NCBI GenBank assembly: GCA_964629505.1
Contig: CAZVQR010000007.1
Location: forward strand, 1 to 19,463
DNA length: 19,463 bases
From: 2-02-FULL-44-35 sp964629505
GTDB lineage: Bacteria; Patescibacteriota; Minisyncoccia; Phycocordibacterales; DSPV01
Direction: 5' to 3'
The notes beneath the pieces were generated by a model. That model was not told the origin of the DNA. It searched no databases and worked only from the letters and a program-made list of their open reading frames with translations. The position numbers were made by a program, and so were the translations under genes. Shown here in pieces: positions 12,362-19,147 of the stretch; the first letter of the stretch is position 1; each line of letters begins with the position of its first letter.

Positions 12362-12820
12362 ATGAAAAACTTGCCAATAGAAAAAGACACGGTACTAAAA
12401 AGAGTCGGCGGAATTCAAGAAGAAGTTGTGGAACTTTCCCGTTTGGCAAAATTGTCACAAAAGGAGTTTGAATCCGGCGACGGATACAAACTTGCCCAAT
12501 ATCATTTGCACCGAGCGTTGGAGGGCGTTTTCAATATTGGTTCGCACATTCTTTCCCGCATTCCAGGCGGCGAAGCGACGCAATACGGCGAAATCGCTAA
12601 AAAGTTGGGCGAATTGGGAATTGTTGACGACACTTTCGCCCAAGAAAAATTGTTGTCTATGGCAAAATACCGAAATCGTTTGGTTCATTTTTACGCCGAA
12701 ATTTCTCCGGCGGAACTTTATGAAATTCTACAAAAAGACCTTGGCGACTTTGATGTTTTCCTAAACGCAATTAAAAATGTCTTGGAAAATCCCATCAAAT
12801 ACAAGATTTCCGTTGGATAA
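12362..12820 (+). CDS. hepT: HepT-like HEPN toxin (DUF86)
   Basis: This is a 152-aa all-helical HEPN-fold protein of the DUF86/HepT type. The toxin signature RX4HXY is present exactly, as RNRLVHFY (Arg104, His109, Tyr111). Arg and His are the RNase residues, and the Tyr is the one AMPylated by MntA in the characterised Shewanella system. The surrounding EKLLSMAKYRNRLVHFYAEI is typical, and the N-terminal ILKRVGGIQE-like helix matches the family. It follows mntA by 11 nt, so the two are probably one operon. It appears intact and potentially active. The surface-protein gene starts 21 nt downstream with its own -10 box. Confidence 0.88.
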   Translation: MKNLPIEKDTVLKRVGGIQEEVVELSRLAKLSQKEFESGDGYKLAQYHLHRALEGVFNIGSHILSRIPGGEATQYGEIAKKLGELGIVDDTFAQEKLLSMAKYRNRLVHFYAEISPAELYEILQKDLGDFDVFLNAIKNVLENPIKYKISVG

Positions 12821-12826
12821 ATTTTA

Positions 12827-12835
12827 TGCTACAAT
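12827..12835 (+). promoter_or_regulatory. Surface-protein gene promoter (extended -10, leaderless type)
   Basis: TGC plus TACAAT (12830-12835) ends 6 nt before the ATG at 12842. No good -35 is seen. The sequence TATGCTA before it is shared with the mntA promoter. Confidence 0.5.
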
Positions 12836-12841
12836 CTCCGA

Positions 12842-14764
12842 ATGTTTCGCGCTGAAGAGGAAAAAAGCGGTATAGAAAAACTTCAAGAGAGAATTGATTC
12901 CCTTAAAGGTGGCGGCGAAAAAGAGCGGCGCGTTCTTCAAGACGACAGCGCGCCGGCAGTAAAAGGCGATTGGGGAGATGGCCAAGTGTCCAAATATCTT
13001 TTTATGGGCGCGCCAAACAGAAGTTCAATGACTAAATATTTTTTGAGCGCCGCCACCGTTTTCTTTTTGATTTCCGCCGGTTTCGCCGGCTATATGTTTC
13101 TCGGCGGCGGCCAAACAATTTCCGGCGATAATGTCAATATTACCGTGGTCGGTCCGGTGTCGAGCGGCGGCGGCGAAGAATTACCGCTCACTATCATTAT
13201 TGATAATCAAAATCCCGCGGCGATGGAAGCGGTAGATTTGGTGGTGGAATTTCCGGTTGGCACGCGCCAAGCCGACGATGTCGGCAAAGAATTTTTGCGG
13301 CAAAGAGAAACAATCGGCGCGATTGCCACTGGTGAAAGCGTCCGGCGGGAAATCCGAGCGGTGCTGTTTGGTCAGGAAAAAGAAACCAAAGAAATCACCG
13401 TTGCCGTTGAATACCGGATATCGGGTTCCAGCGCTCTGTTATTCAAAGAAAAAAAAATTGAAATTGTTTTAAGTTCAGCGCCGGTGGCGGTCGCGATTGA
13501 AGCGCCGACGGGAATTTCGGCCGGCTTACCTTTTGAACTAACCGTTACCATTGCCTCTAATTCAGCCAATGTCATTGAAAATCTTTTGCTCAAAGCGGAA
13601 TACGGCTTTGGTTTTAGCTTTTCCGGCTCTGAACCCAAGTCGCTCACAGGTGGTAATACTTGGCGGCTCGGTGATTTGAAATCCGGCAGCAAGCGAATAA
13701 TTAAAATCCGCGGCCGATTTGAAGGTCAGAACGAAGAAGAAAAAGTCTTCCGTTTTACCGTCGGCACGGCAGACAAAAAAGATGAAAATCTCATCGGCAC
13801 CGCTTTTTTGACAACTAATCAAGCCATTACTTTGAAAAAGCCGGCCGTCGGGGTCTCAATCGCTTTAAACGGCGACGCCGTTGCTAAAGAAACCATTGCC
13901 ACCGCCGGCAGTCAGATTAGAGCGGATTTGCTTCTGAACAACAACTCGGCAACGCCAGCTGAAAGTATTGAAGCCAGCGCCACCTTATCCGGTTCAGCTT
14001 TCAATCGCCTAGCCGTAACCACCAGCGGTTATTATCGTTCTACTGACAACGCGGTAATTTGGAACCGAGGCAATACTGATAATTTGTCTCGCTTGGAACC
14101 AGACGCCAACGCGTCATTGAGTTTGAATTTTACTGTTTTGGATTTGGCTTCCTTAATTAATGCCGGCATTACCAATCCAATCATAAATATCAATGCCGCC
14201 GTCAAAGGTCAAACCGTAGCTGGCGGCAATAAATCGGATTTCAGCGCCAATGACTCTAAGGTAATAAAAATTTCTTCCGAATTGTCGCTTGATGCCAAAC
14301 TTACTTATTATGATGGGCCGTTTGTTAACCAAGGGCCGATTCCGCCCAAGGCCGACACCGAGACCTTTTATACCATTACTTGGCGAATCACCAACGCGGT
14401 CAATGACCTGGCCAATGTTTCGGTTACCGGCCGTCTGCCGCTGTATGCCAGATTTTTAGGAGCGGTCAGTCCGCAAACGGAAAATGTGGTGTTCAACCAA
14501 TTGGGCGGCATGGTCATCTGGAATGTCGGCAAGGTCTCGGCTTTGGCTGGTTTTTCCGGTCCAGCGCGGGCAGTTTCTTTCCAAGTTGCCATTTTGCCCA
14601 GCGTCGCCCATATCAGTTCCATGCCTTTGGTGATGAATAACATTAAAGCGCTCGGCGATGATGATTGGACCGGCGAAAAGTTAAACAGCGGCGTTAAAGA
14701 CCTCACTACCGATTTGCGCGCCGATGCCAAAGCAAAATTTGAAGACGGCAAGGTAGTCAGATAA
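12842..14764 (+). CDS. Signal-anchored surface protein with Ig-like/DUF11-type beta domains
   Basis: This 640-aa protein has a cytoplasmic N-terminus of about 63 residues, starting with a charged, coiled-coil-prone stretch (EEEKSGIEKLQERIDSLKGG). One membrane segment follows (about 66-88, YFLSAATVFFLISAGFAGYM), and the rest is probably outside. The outer part is built of beta-rich units with phrases typical of DUF11/CARDB-like domains: LPLTIIIDNQNPAAMEAVDL (about 113-132), then AGLPFELTVTIASNSANVIE, GSQIRADLLLNNNSATPAES and TFYTITWRITNAVNDLANVS. There is no C-terminal membrane anchor or LPXTG-type motif. It is likely a cell-envelope protein; ligand and function are unknown. glyS follows after 4 nt, an unusual close coupling of a surface protein with a tRNA synthetase. 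Confidence 0.75.
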   Translation: MFRAEEEKSGIEKLQERIDSLKGGGEKERRVLQDDSAPAVKGDWGDGQVSKYLFMGAPNRSSMTKYFLSAATVFFLISAGFAGYMFLGGGQTISGDNVNITVVGPVSSGGGEELPLTIIIDNQNPAAMEAVDLVVEFPVGTRQADDVGKEFLRQRETIGAIATGESVRREIRAVLFGQEKETKEITVAVEYRISGSSALLFKEKKIEIVLSSAPVAVAIEAPTGISAGLPFELTVTIASNSANVIENLLLKAEYGFGFSFSGSEPKSLTGGNTWRLGDLKSGSKRIIKIRGRFEGQNEEEKVFRFTVGTADKKDENLIGTAFLTTNQAITLKKPAVGVSIALNGDAVAKETIATAGSQIRADLLLNNNSATPAESIEASATLSGSAFNRLAVTTSGYYRSTDNAVIWNRGNTDNLSRLEPDANASLSLNFTVLDLASLINAGITNPIININAAVKGQTVAGGNKSDFSANDSKVIKISSELSLDAKLTYYDGPFVNQGPIPPKADTETFYTITWRITNAVNDLANVSVTGRLPLYARFLGAVSPQTENVVFNQLGGMVIWNVGKVSALAGFSGPARAVSFQVAILPSVAHISSMPLVMNNIKALGDDDWTGEKLNSGVKDLTTDLRADAKAKFEDGKVVR

Positions 14765-14768
14765 TTTT

Positions 14769-16148
14769 ATGGAAAAAGCCAAACAAACAGATTTACTAGA
14801 TAAAATCGTCTCGCTCTGCAAACGGCGCGGTTTTGTTTTCCCTAATTCGGAAATTTATGGTGGTTTGGCCGGTTTTTGGGATTACGGTCATTATGGTTTG
14901 GCGCTTAAAAAAAATATTCAGCAATCATGGTGGCAATATTTTGTTGAGAGCCGAGAAGATATGTACGGTATGGACGCAGCCATCATAATGAATCAAAAGG
15001 TTTGGCAGGCCAGCGGCCACGCTGAAGGTTTCGCCGACCCGATGGTAGAGTGCGATAAGTGTAAGAAACAATTTAGGGCCGACCAGTTGGAGAGGTTAGA
15101 CCTCAAATCTGGAGGGAGGTCTGACCTCTGTCCCGATTGCGGTGGCAAACTCGGCAAAGCGCAGCAATTCAATATGATGTTTAAAACCAATATCGGAGCA
15201 ATGGATAACAAAGATTCTATTTCCTATCTTCGCCCCGAAACGGCACAGGGAATGTTCGCCAATTTCAAAAACGCCCTGGACGCTTATCATCCGAAATTGC
15301 CGTTTGGACTCGCCCAGATAGGCAAAGCGTTTCGGAACGAAATCGCGCCACGCGACTTTCTCTTCCGAACGCGGGAATTTGAACAAATGGAGATTGAATA
15401 TTTTGTGAATCCCAAAGATTGGGAAAAAAGTTTTGAGGATTTCCGAAAAGCTACTTTGAATTTTTTCGACGCGCTCGGTTTGGCTAAAGATAAAATTCAC
15501 GAATTGGAGGTGCCAGACGGCGAGCGAGCGCATTATTCCAAACGCACCATTGATTTTGAATATGACTTTCCCTTCGGCCGAAAGGAACTTTCCGGTTTGG
15601 CTTATCGTACCGATTTTGATTTGTCTGCCCATCAAAAAAATTCCGGTGTATCGCTTGAGTATTTGGATGAAGAATTCAAAACAAAATTTATTCCTCATGT
15701 CATAGAACCGTCTTTTGGTGTTGACCGGCTTCTGCTGGCTATTTTGTCTTCCGCTTATACCGAAGATGAAATGAACGACGAAAAACGAACTTTTCTCAAA
15801 CTTTCGCCAAAAATTGCGCCGGTAAAAATCGCCGTTTTTCCTTTGCTTCGTAATAAACCGGAGCTTGTGCGGAAAGCGCAAGAAGTTTATAAAATTTTGA
15901 AAAAAGAAATCGTCGCGGTGGAGTTTGACGACAACGGCAACATCGGTAAGCGCTACCGCCGTCAGGACGAGATTGGCACGATTACAACTACGACGGTGGA
16001 TTTTGAAACATTGGATAATGATACGGTTACATTACGAGAACGTGATAGCGCGAAACAAATAAGAGTGCGCATTTTACGGTTATCGGACACCATTAAAGAG
16101 ATAATCGCGGGGAAATTATTTTCTGAATTTCCTCCAGAAGTTAAATAA
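14769..16148 (+). CDS. glyS: Glycyl-tRNA synthetase (dimeric, single-chain class II type)
   Basis: It charges tRNA-Gly. The 459-aa product has the N-terminal GlyRS signature GFVFPNSEIYGGLAGFWDYG and a zinc-binding insertion with Cys95, Cys98, Cys121 and Cys124 (CDKC and CPDC). Class II motif 2 is FRNEIAPRDFLFRTREFEQ (188-206) and motif 3 is EPSFGVDRLLLAIL. The HGTP anticodon-binding domain runs from about 355 to the end (PVKIAVFPLL, DDNGNIGKRYRRQDEIGT). It is the alpha2-type (archaeal/eukaryotic and Gram-positive-like) enzyme rather than the alpha2beta2 GlyQ/GlyS. Between the two Cys pairs is a segment (about 109-120) encoded by an inverted repeat in the DNA. Its 3' end overlaps the convergent LAGLIDADG gene by 8 bp. 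Confidence 0.96.
   Translation: MEKAKQTDLLDKIVSLCKRRGFVFPNSEIYGGLAGFWDYGHYGLALKKNIQQSWWQYFVESREDMYGMDAAIIMNQKVWQASGHAEGFADPMVECDKCKKQFRADQLERLDLKSGGRSDLCPDCGGKLGKAQQFNMMFKTNIGAMDNKDSISYLRPETAQGMFANFKNALDAYHPKLPFGLAQIGKAFRNEIAPRDFLFRTREFEQMEIEYFVNPKDWEKSFEDFRKATLNFFDALGLAKDKIHELEVPDGERAHYSKRTIDFEYDFPFGRKELSGLAYRTDFDLSAHQKNSGVSLEYLDEEFKTKFIPHVIEPSFGVDRLLLAILSSAYTEDEMNDEKRTFLKLSPKIAPVKIAVFPLLRNKPELVRKAQEVYKILKKEIVAVEFDDNGNIGKRYRRQDEIGTITTTTVDFETLDNDTVTLRERDSAKQIRVRILRLSDTIKEIIAGKLFSEFPPEVK
15091..15129 (+). repeat. In-gene inverted repeat in the glyS zinc-insert coding region
   Basis: The 14-bp arms 15091-15104 and 15116-15129 are complementary at 13 of 14 bases around an 11-nt loop. Each arm is itself nearly self-complementary (GAGGTTAGACCTC, GAGGTCTGACCTC). 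The segment is translated in frame as RLDLKSGGRSDL between the two zinc Cys pairs, so it looks like a palindromic element tolerated in a surface loop. Confidence 0.65.
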
Positions 16149-17727
16149 ACTCAATAATATCTCTATCTGTTTGTACAATTGATTGCGTAATATCTTTAAA
16201 GTTAACCTCAAGAAGAGCACAAAGACGACGAAAAGTTTTTAATGGAATTCTAATTTTTTGCAATTTCCACGCTGATATTGTTGACTTATGAATACCTAAA
16301 ATTACCGCGGCGTTTTTGTAGTGCCCGAGTTTCTCTTTAATTTTATTGAAGATTTTATCGTGAGCTTTTTTTTCAAGACGTAATGTTGTCGTATCACTTA
16401 TATGTTCACTCCACACTTTTGGTTTATTTGAAATTCTTATACTTCCATGTTTTTTTAAAATATTTAGGTATGTTCGAACAGTAACATAACTACACTTGAA
16501 ATATTTTTCTATGAAAGAAACATCGCAACTTTTTATTTTATTCAACAATAGTATTATTTTCTTTACTGAGAGTGTGTGGTTGTCTTTAATAATCGGTGTG
16601 AAATGCTTATCCCCGTTAATCCAACATAAGAGTTTATATTTTTGAGTTTTTGGCTCGAAGTAATTCAAAAGCTTTGCCATTTTGTTTTTAGAAGTTGAGA
16701 AAATTATCCATTCACCACGAGTGTTTTCTGTCGCTTTTCCGTAGGCGATATCATCTTTTGCCCAGATATTTTCTATAGCAGTAGTGAGTAGTTTACTTTT
16801 GCTGGATAAAGTTATTTTCCCACTTTTTGTTACACAACCATCGAACATTAACACGCCACGAGCAAAACTCTTTCTAGTTCCAAGTGACGCCTTTTGTATT
16901 TGGATGGGTTCATAAGCGGTAAATGTCTTTGGTCCAGGCATTATCTCGAAAAATTGCATAAAAAATCTTGCGATTATTTTATTAGAAAAGATCGTTCGCC
17001 AAGCGTTTTTTCTTTGTTGAAAACTTGTTGGTTCCACACCAAATATTTCTTTCATCCATACATTAAAAGACTCAACGCTGTCCCTGTATTCATCGGTAAG
17101 TTCAATATTGTAATGTGTTTGTACTAAAATATTTTTAGGGTACAGATTTTTAATTGGGCCGATGTTTTGACCAGTGATTTGAGTTGATATGTAATGTTGT
17201 AAGCGAGATTTTGAGTATCCAATAGAGTATTTAATATTTTGTCTTGTGAGTGCCATTTTAATTTCGGTTAGTTCTTTTTCTGTTGGAGCCGCGAAAACGA
17301 TTTGTATGCTTAAACTACCATCCGCCATGAAAGCGCCAATAATTTTTGCCAGAGTGCTCGTAAGTGTTTTTACGGCACATACCGATTTTGCAGAAGCAGA
17401 ATTTATTTTAAGAAAGGTTATATCATTTTCAATCCGAGACAAAAAAGTTTTTTGTTTTTTGCTAAGCTTAATTAACTCAAGAATAATCGGGATAGGGCAG
17501 AATTCACTTTTTCCTTGAAGAATTCTTTTTATTACTCCGTGTGCGCAATTAAGAGTTTGGGCAAGTTTTCTGCTTAAGCTTTCGCGTGTAAACTTTTTGT
17601 TTTTCAATACCTCATTTTCTAGCTCTCTCGTGAGGCTTTTCATTCTTTCACCCTTAATCGCAACCCAAGTTCTTGGGTGTCTATCTGTTGAGTAGTGTAA
17701 TAACAATAGATTAAATGTTTTACTCAT
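16141..17727 (-). CDS. LAGLIDADG endonuclease-like protein with flanking HTH regions
   Basis: This 528-aa protein carries two LAGLIDADG-type helices. The first is LAKIIGAFMADGSL (126-139, acidic Asp136) and the second is FARGVLMFDGCV (288-299, Asp296), each followed by a beta-rich segment as in monomeric homing endonucleases. Both acidic residues are kept, so it could cut DNA. The N-terminal region (about 30-100, with FTRESLSRKLAQTLNCAHGV) looks like a helical DNA-binding part. The C-terminus has two HTH-like stretches: FIEKYFKCSYVTVRTYLNIL (about 405-424) and NAAVILGIHKSTISAWKLQ (about 472-490). It is not inside an intron or intein here: glyS is whole and convergent, overlapping by 8 bp. The coding region is far more AT-rich than glyS, a sign of transfer. 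The start may instead be Met29 (ATG at 17643). It may be a free-standing homing endonuclease or a repurposed regulator. Confidence 0.72.
   Translation of the reverse strand: MSKTFNLLLLHYSTDRHPRTWVAIKGERMKSLTRELENEVLKNKKFTRESLSRKLAQTLNCAHGVIKRILQGKSEFCPIPIILELIKLSKKQKTFLSRIENDITFLKINSASAKSVCAVKTLTSTLAKIIGAFMADGSLSIQIVFAAPTEKELTEIKMALTRQNIKYSIGYSKSRLQHYISTQITGQNIGPIKNLYPKNILVQTHYNIELTDEYRDSVESFNVWMKEIFGVEPTSFQQRKNAWRTIFSNKIIARFFMQFFEIMPGPKTFTAYEPIQIQKASLGTRKSFARGVLMFDGCVTKSGKITLSSKSKLLTTAIENIWAKDDIAYGKATENTRGEWIIFSTSKNKMAKLLNYFEPKTQKYKLLCWINGDKHFTPIIKDNHTLSVKKIILLLNKIKSCDVSFIEKYFKCSYVTVRTYLNILKKHGSIRISNKPKVWSEHISDTTTLRLEKKAHDKIFNKIKEKLGHYKNAAVILGIHKSTISAWKLQKIRIPLKTFRRLCALLEVNFKDITQSIVQTDRDIIEFI
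17663..17678. repeat. Inverted repeat near the 5' end of the LAGLIDADG gene
   Basis: ACCCAAG (17663-17669) and CTTGGGT (17672-17678) flank TT. If the true start is the ATG at 17643, this dyad sits in the leader, 20 bp before the start, and could be an operator. If the start is at 17727 it is coding. Confidence 0.45.
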
Positions 17728-17734
17728 AATGTCT

Positions 17735-17743
17735 ATAATACCA
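17735..17743 (-). promoter_or_regulatory. LAGLIDADG gene promoter (extended -10)
   Basis: On the minus strand TGG plus TATTAT (17735-17740) ends 7 nt before the ATG at 17727. No clear -35 is seen. The geometry resembles the leaderless promoters of the window with one extra base. Confidence 0.4.
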
Positions 17744-17771
17744 TATAATAATTTGTACCACGTCGTTTTAT

Positions 17772-17800
17772 TTGTGGATAATCAAATTTCTTGATATTAT
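17772..17800 (+). promoter_or_regulatory. NucS-like gene promoter, overlapping a DnaA box
   Basis: The -35-like TTGTGG (17772-17777), 17-nt spacer ending in TGA (17792-17794) and -10 box TATTAT (17795-17800) would give a leader of about 20 nt before the ATG at 17828. Two further TATAAT hexamers lie upstream (17734-17739 and 17744-17749). Confidence 0.5.
17773..17781 (-). promoter_or_regulatory. Perfect DnaA-box 9-mer upstream of the NucS-like gene
   Basis: The minus strand reads TTATCCACA, the classical DnaA box, over the -35 element of the nuclease gene. It is the second exact copy in the window; the first is upstream of the PIN module. Confidence 0.35.
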
Positions 17801-17827
17801 TTAAAAGCGGTATCTTTTTCAAAAAAC

Positions 17828-18700
17828 ATGGCAGTTTTCAAGATTACAAAAGAAAAAGCAATACAATCAAATCGTGGTGATTTTTTCCGCAATGAATTAG
17901 ATCTGAGAGATTTTTTTGCTGCCAACCTCGTGGAATTACTTGGTGTTCGATTCCTTAATAAGGAGCATCGAATTCCCGAGGGCAGAATTGATACCTTGGG
18001 AATAGATGAAGATAATTCTCCTGTGATTATCGAGTATAAATGGGATGAAGACGACAGGATTTTAACGCAAGGGCAATTTTATTATAGTTGGCTTCTTGAA
18101 AATCGTTCCCATTTCGAATTATTGGTTGCAGACAGATTAGGTAAAGATATAAAAGTCAATTGGGATCGCCCCCGTGTTATTTTAGTTGCTCAGGGTTTTG
18201 GAAGGTATATAAGAGGAGCGGCAAAGCATATAGATTATGTAGAACTCGTTACTTATTCTTATTACGAACCAGATGTTTTACATCTTGAGGGAGTTGAATC
18301 GATTTCAACAAAAATAATTAGCTCCATAGATAATGAGAGTGGCGATGTAAAAGTTTTTGATTGGAATTTTCATCGTACAATTGTTAATTCAGAGGAGGTT
18401 AGAACAAAGATGGATTCTCTTCGAGGAAAAGTTCTAAATTTGCCAGAAGTTGAAGAACTTCTTGGACAACAAACTGGTGTGACTTACAAATCAACGAGAA
18501 AATTTGCGCGTTTTGAGTTTAAGTCGACATTTGTGCAGATTTTGTTAAAAAATCCTTCATATTCTAAGGATACGCAAAAATTAGTTGAGGACATTACCAC
18601 ACACGGATGGGGTTATTCCGGTAAAATAAAATTTAATAAAGAAAGTGATGTTGATTATGTTTTTGAAATAATTAAAGAAGCTTACGAGCAAACGCAGTAA
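17828..18700 (+). CDS. PD-(D/E)xK nuclease-like protein (NucS-like N-terminus, DUF5655-like C-terminus)
   Basis: The 290-aa protein has an N-terminal region with a PD-(D/E)xK nuclease pattern: RIPEGRIDTLGID (Asp55), then SPVIIEYKWDED with Glu69-Tyr-Lys71, followed by QGQFYYSWLL (Gln81/Gln83), as in NucS/endonuclease-type domains. The middle region (100-160) has alternating strands and helices. The C-terminal 80 residues (KFARFEFKSTFVQILLKNP... ...THGWGYSGKIKFNKESDVDYVFEIIKEAYEQT) resemble the DUF5655 domain often fused to such nucleases. It is probably a DNA-repair or defence nuclease. The region is AT-rich. A small 92-aa gene follows 20 nt downstream, likely in the same operon. The nuclease fold is likely; the substrate is unknown. 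Confidence 0.72.
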   Translation: MAVFKITKEKAIQSNRGDFFRNELDLRDFFAANLVELLGVRFLNKEHRIPEGRIDTLGIDEDNSPVIIEYKWDEDDRILTQGQFYYSWLLENRSHFELLVADRLGKDIKVNWDRPRVILVAQGFGRYIRGAAKHIDYVELVTYSYYEPDVLHLEGVESISTKIISSIDNESGDVKVFDWNFHRTIVNSEEVRTKMDSLRGKVLNLPEVEELLGQQTGVTYKSTRKFARFEFKSTFVQILLKNPSYSKDTQKLVEDITTHGWGYSGKIKFNKESDVDYVFEIIKEAYEQTQ

Positions 18701-18720
18701 TTTAAAACGACAAAAAAACA

Positions 18721-18999
18721 ATGTCTAAGATTGAATACATCGAAACAGACAGGGATTCCGGTTTTCCTTTGCGAATTACTCGGCGTAAAGCAGTTCGCTT
18801 AAGTGGCGGTGGAGTAAAAAGTCCTCGTTTACTAATCAAATGCGGCTGTTGTTCGGAAAAGTTAGAAATCTATTATGATTCTATTCCTCCGAAAGATTTT
18901 AACAAAGATGGGTTGGAAATTAATGGCGTAAATGGAACAGTTCATCAATGGCGCAAAGTGTTTTTGCCGTTTTTTAACAAAAATATATCAAAAAAATAA
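18721..18999 (+). CDS. Hypothetical 92-aa protein with a Cys cluster
   Basis: This protein is not recognised. It is basic at the N-terminus (LRITRRKAVRLSGGGVKSPR), then has a beta-like segment with three cysteines in LLIKCGCCSEKLEIYYDSI (about 37-55). A Gly/Asn-rich part, LEINGVNGTVHQWRKVFLPF, leads to the end. The CGCC group could bind a metal only with partners or as a dimer. It lies 20 nt after the NucS-like nuclease gene with no promoter between, so it is probably cotranscribed and may be an accessory or regulator of the nuclease. The composition is less AT-rich than the upstream gene. No Shine-Dalgarno sequence is seen. Confidence 0.6.
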   Translation: MSKIEYIETDRDSGFPLRITRRKAVRLSGGGVKSPRLLIKCGCCSEKLEIYYDSIPPKDFNKDGLEINGVNGTVHQWRKVFLPFFNKNISKK

Positions 19000-19014
19000 A
19001 AACAAAACCCAAGC

Positions 19015-19044
19015 AGTAAATAACTGTCATAGTGGTTATTTACT
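19015..19044. other. Perfect 10-bp hairpin between the accessory block and the dksA-like gene
   Basis: AGTAAATAAC (19015-19024) pairs perfectly with GTTATTTACT (19035-19044) around a 10-nt loop. No T run follows on the plus strand, while the minus strand would have TTTTGTTTT after it, so it could terminate transcription coming from the right or be an operator. The rest of the spacer (19045-19113) shows nothing clear. Confidence 0.5.
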
Positions 19045-19113
19045 AAATTGGATACTGGCGAAAAGTTTGCCATGCTCGGCATTAAAATGTGTTGAGACAA
19101 CGCGGAAAGGGTA

Positions 19114-19141
19114 TTGCTTTAATGATTCGCTTTGTTATTAT
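19114..19141 (+). promoter_or_regulatory. dksA-like gene promoter (leaderless type)
   Basis: The -35-like TTGCTT (19114-19119), 16-nt spacer ending in TGT (19133-19135) and -10 box TATTAT (19136-19141) precede the ATG at 19148 by 6 nt. Confidence 0.55.
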
Positions 19142-19147
19142 TCCGGT

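Noticed and set aside
15096..15881. 261-aa minus-strand open frame inside glyS
   Set aside because: It is antisense to conserved class II motifs; a shadow frame.
16141..17727. Intein or group I intron explanation for the LAGLIDADG gene
   Set aside because: glyS is complete on the opposite strand, no split host gene flanks the frame, and no intein splice-junction motifs were seen at the ends.
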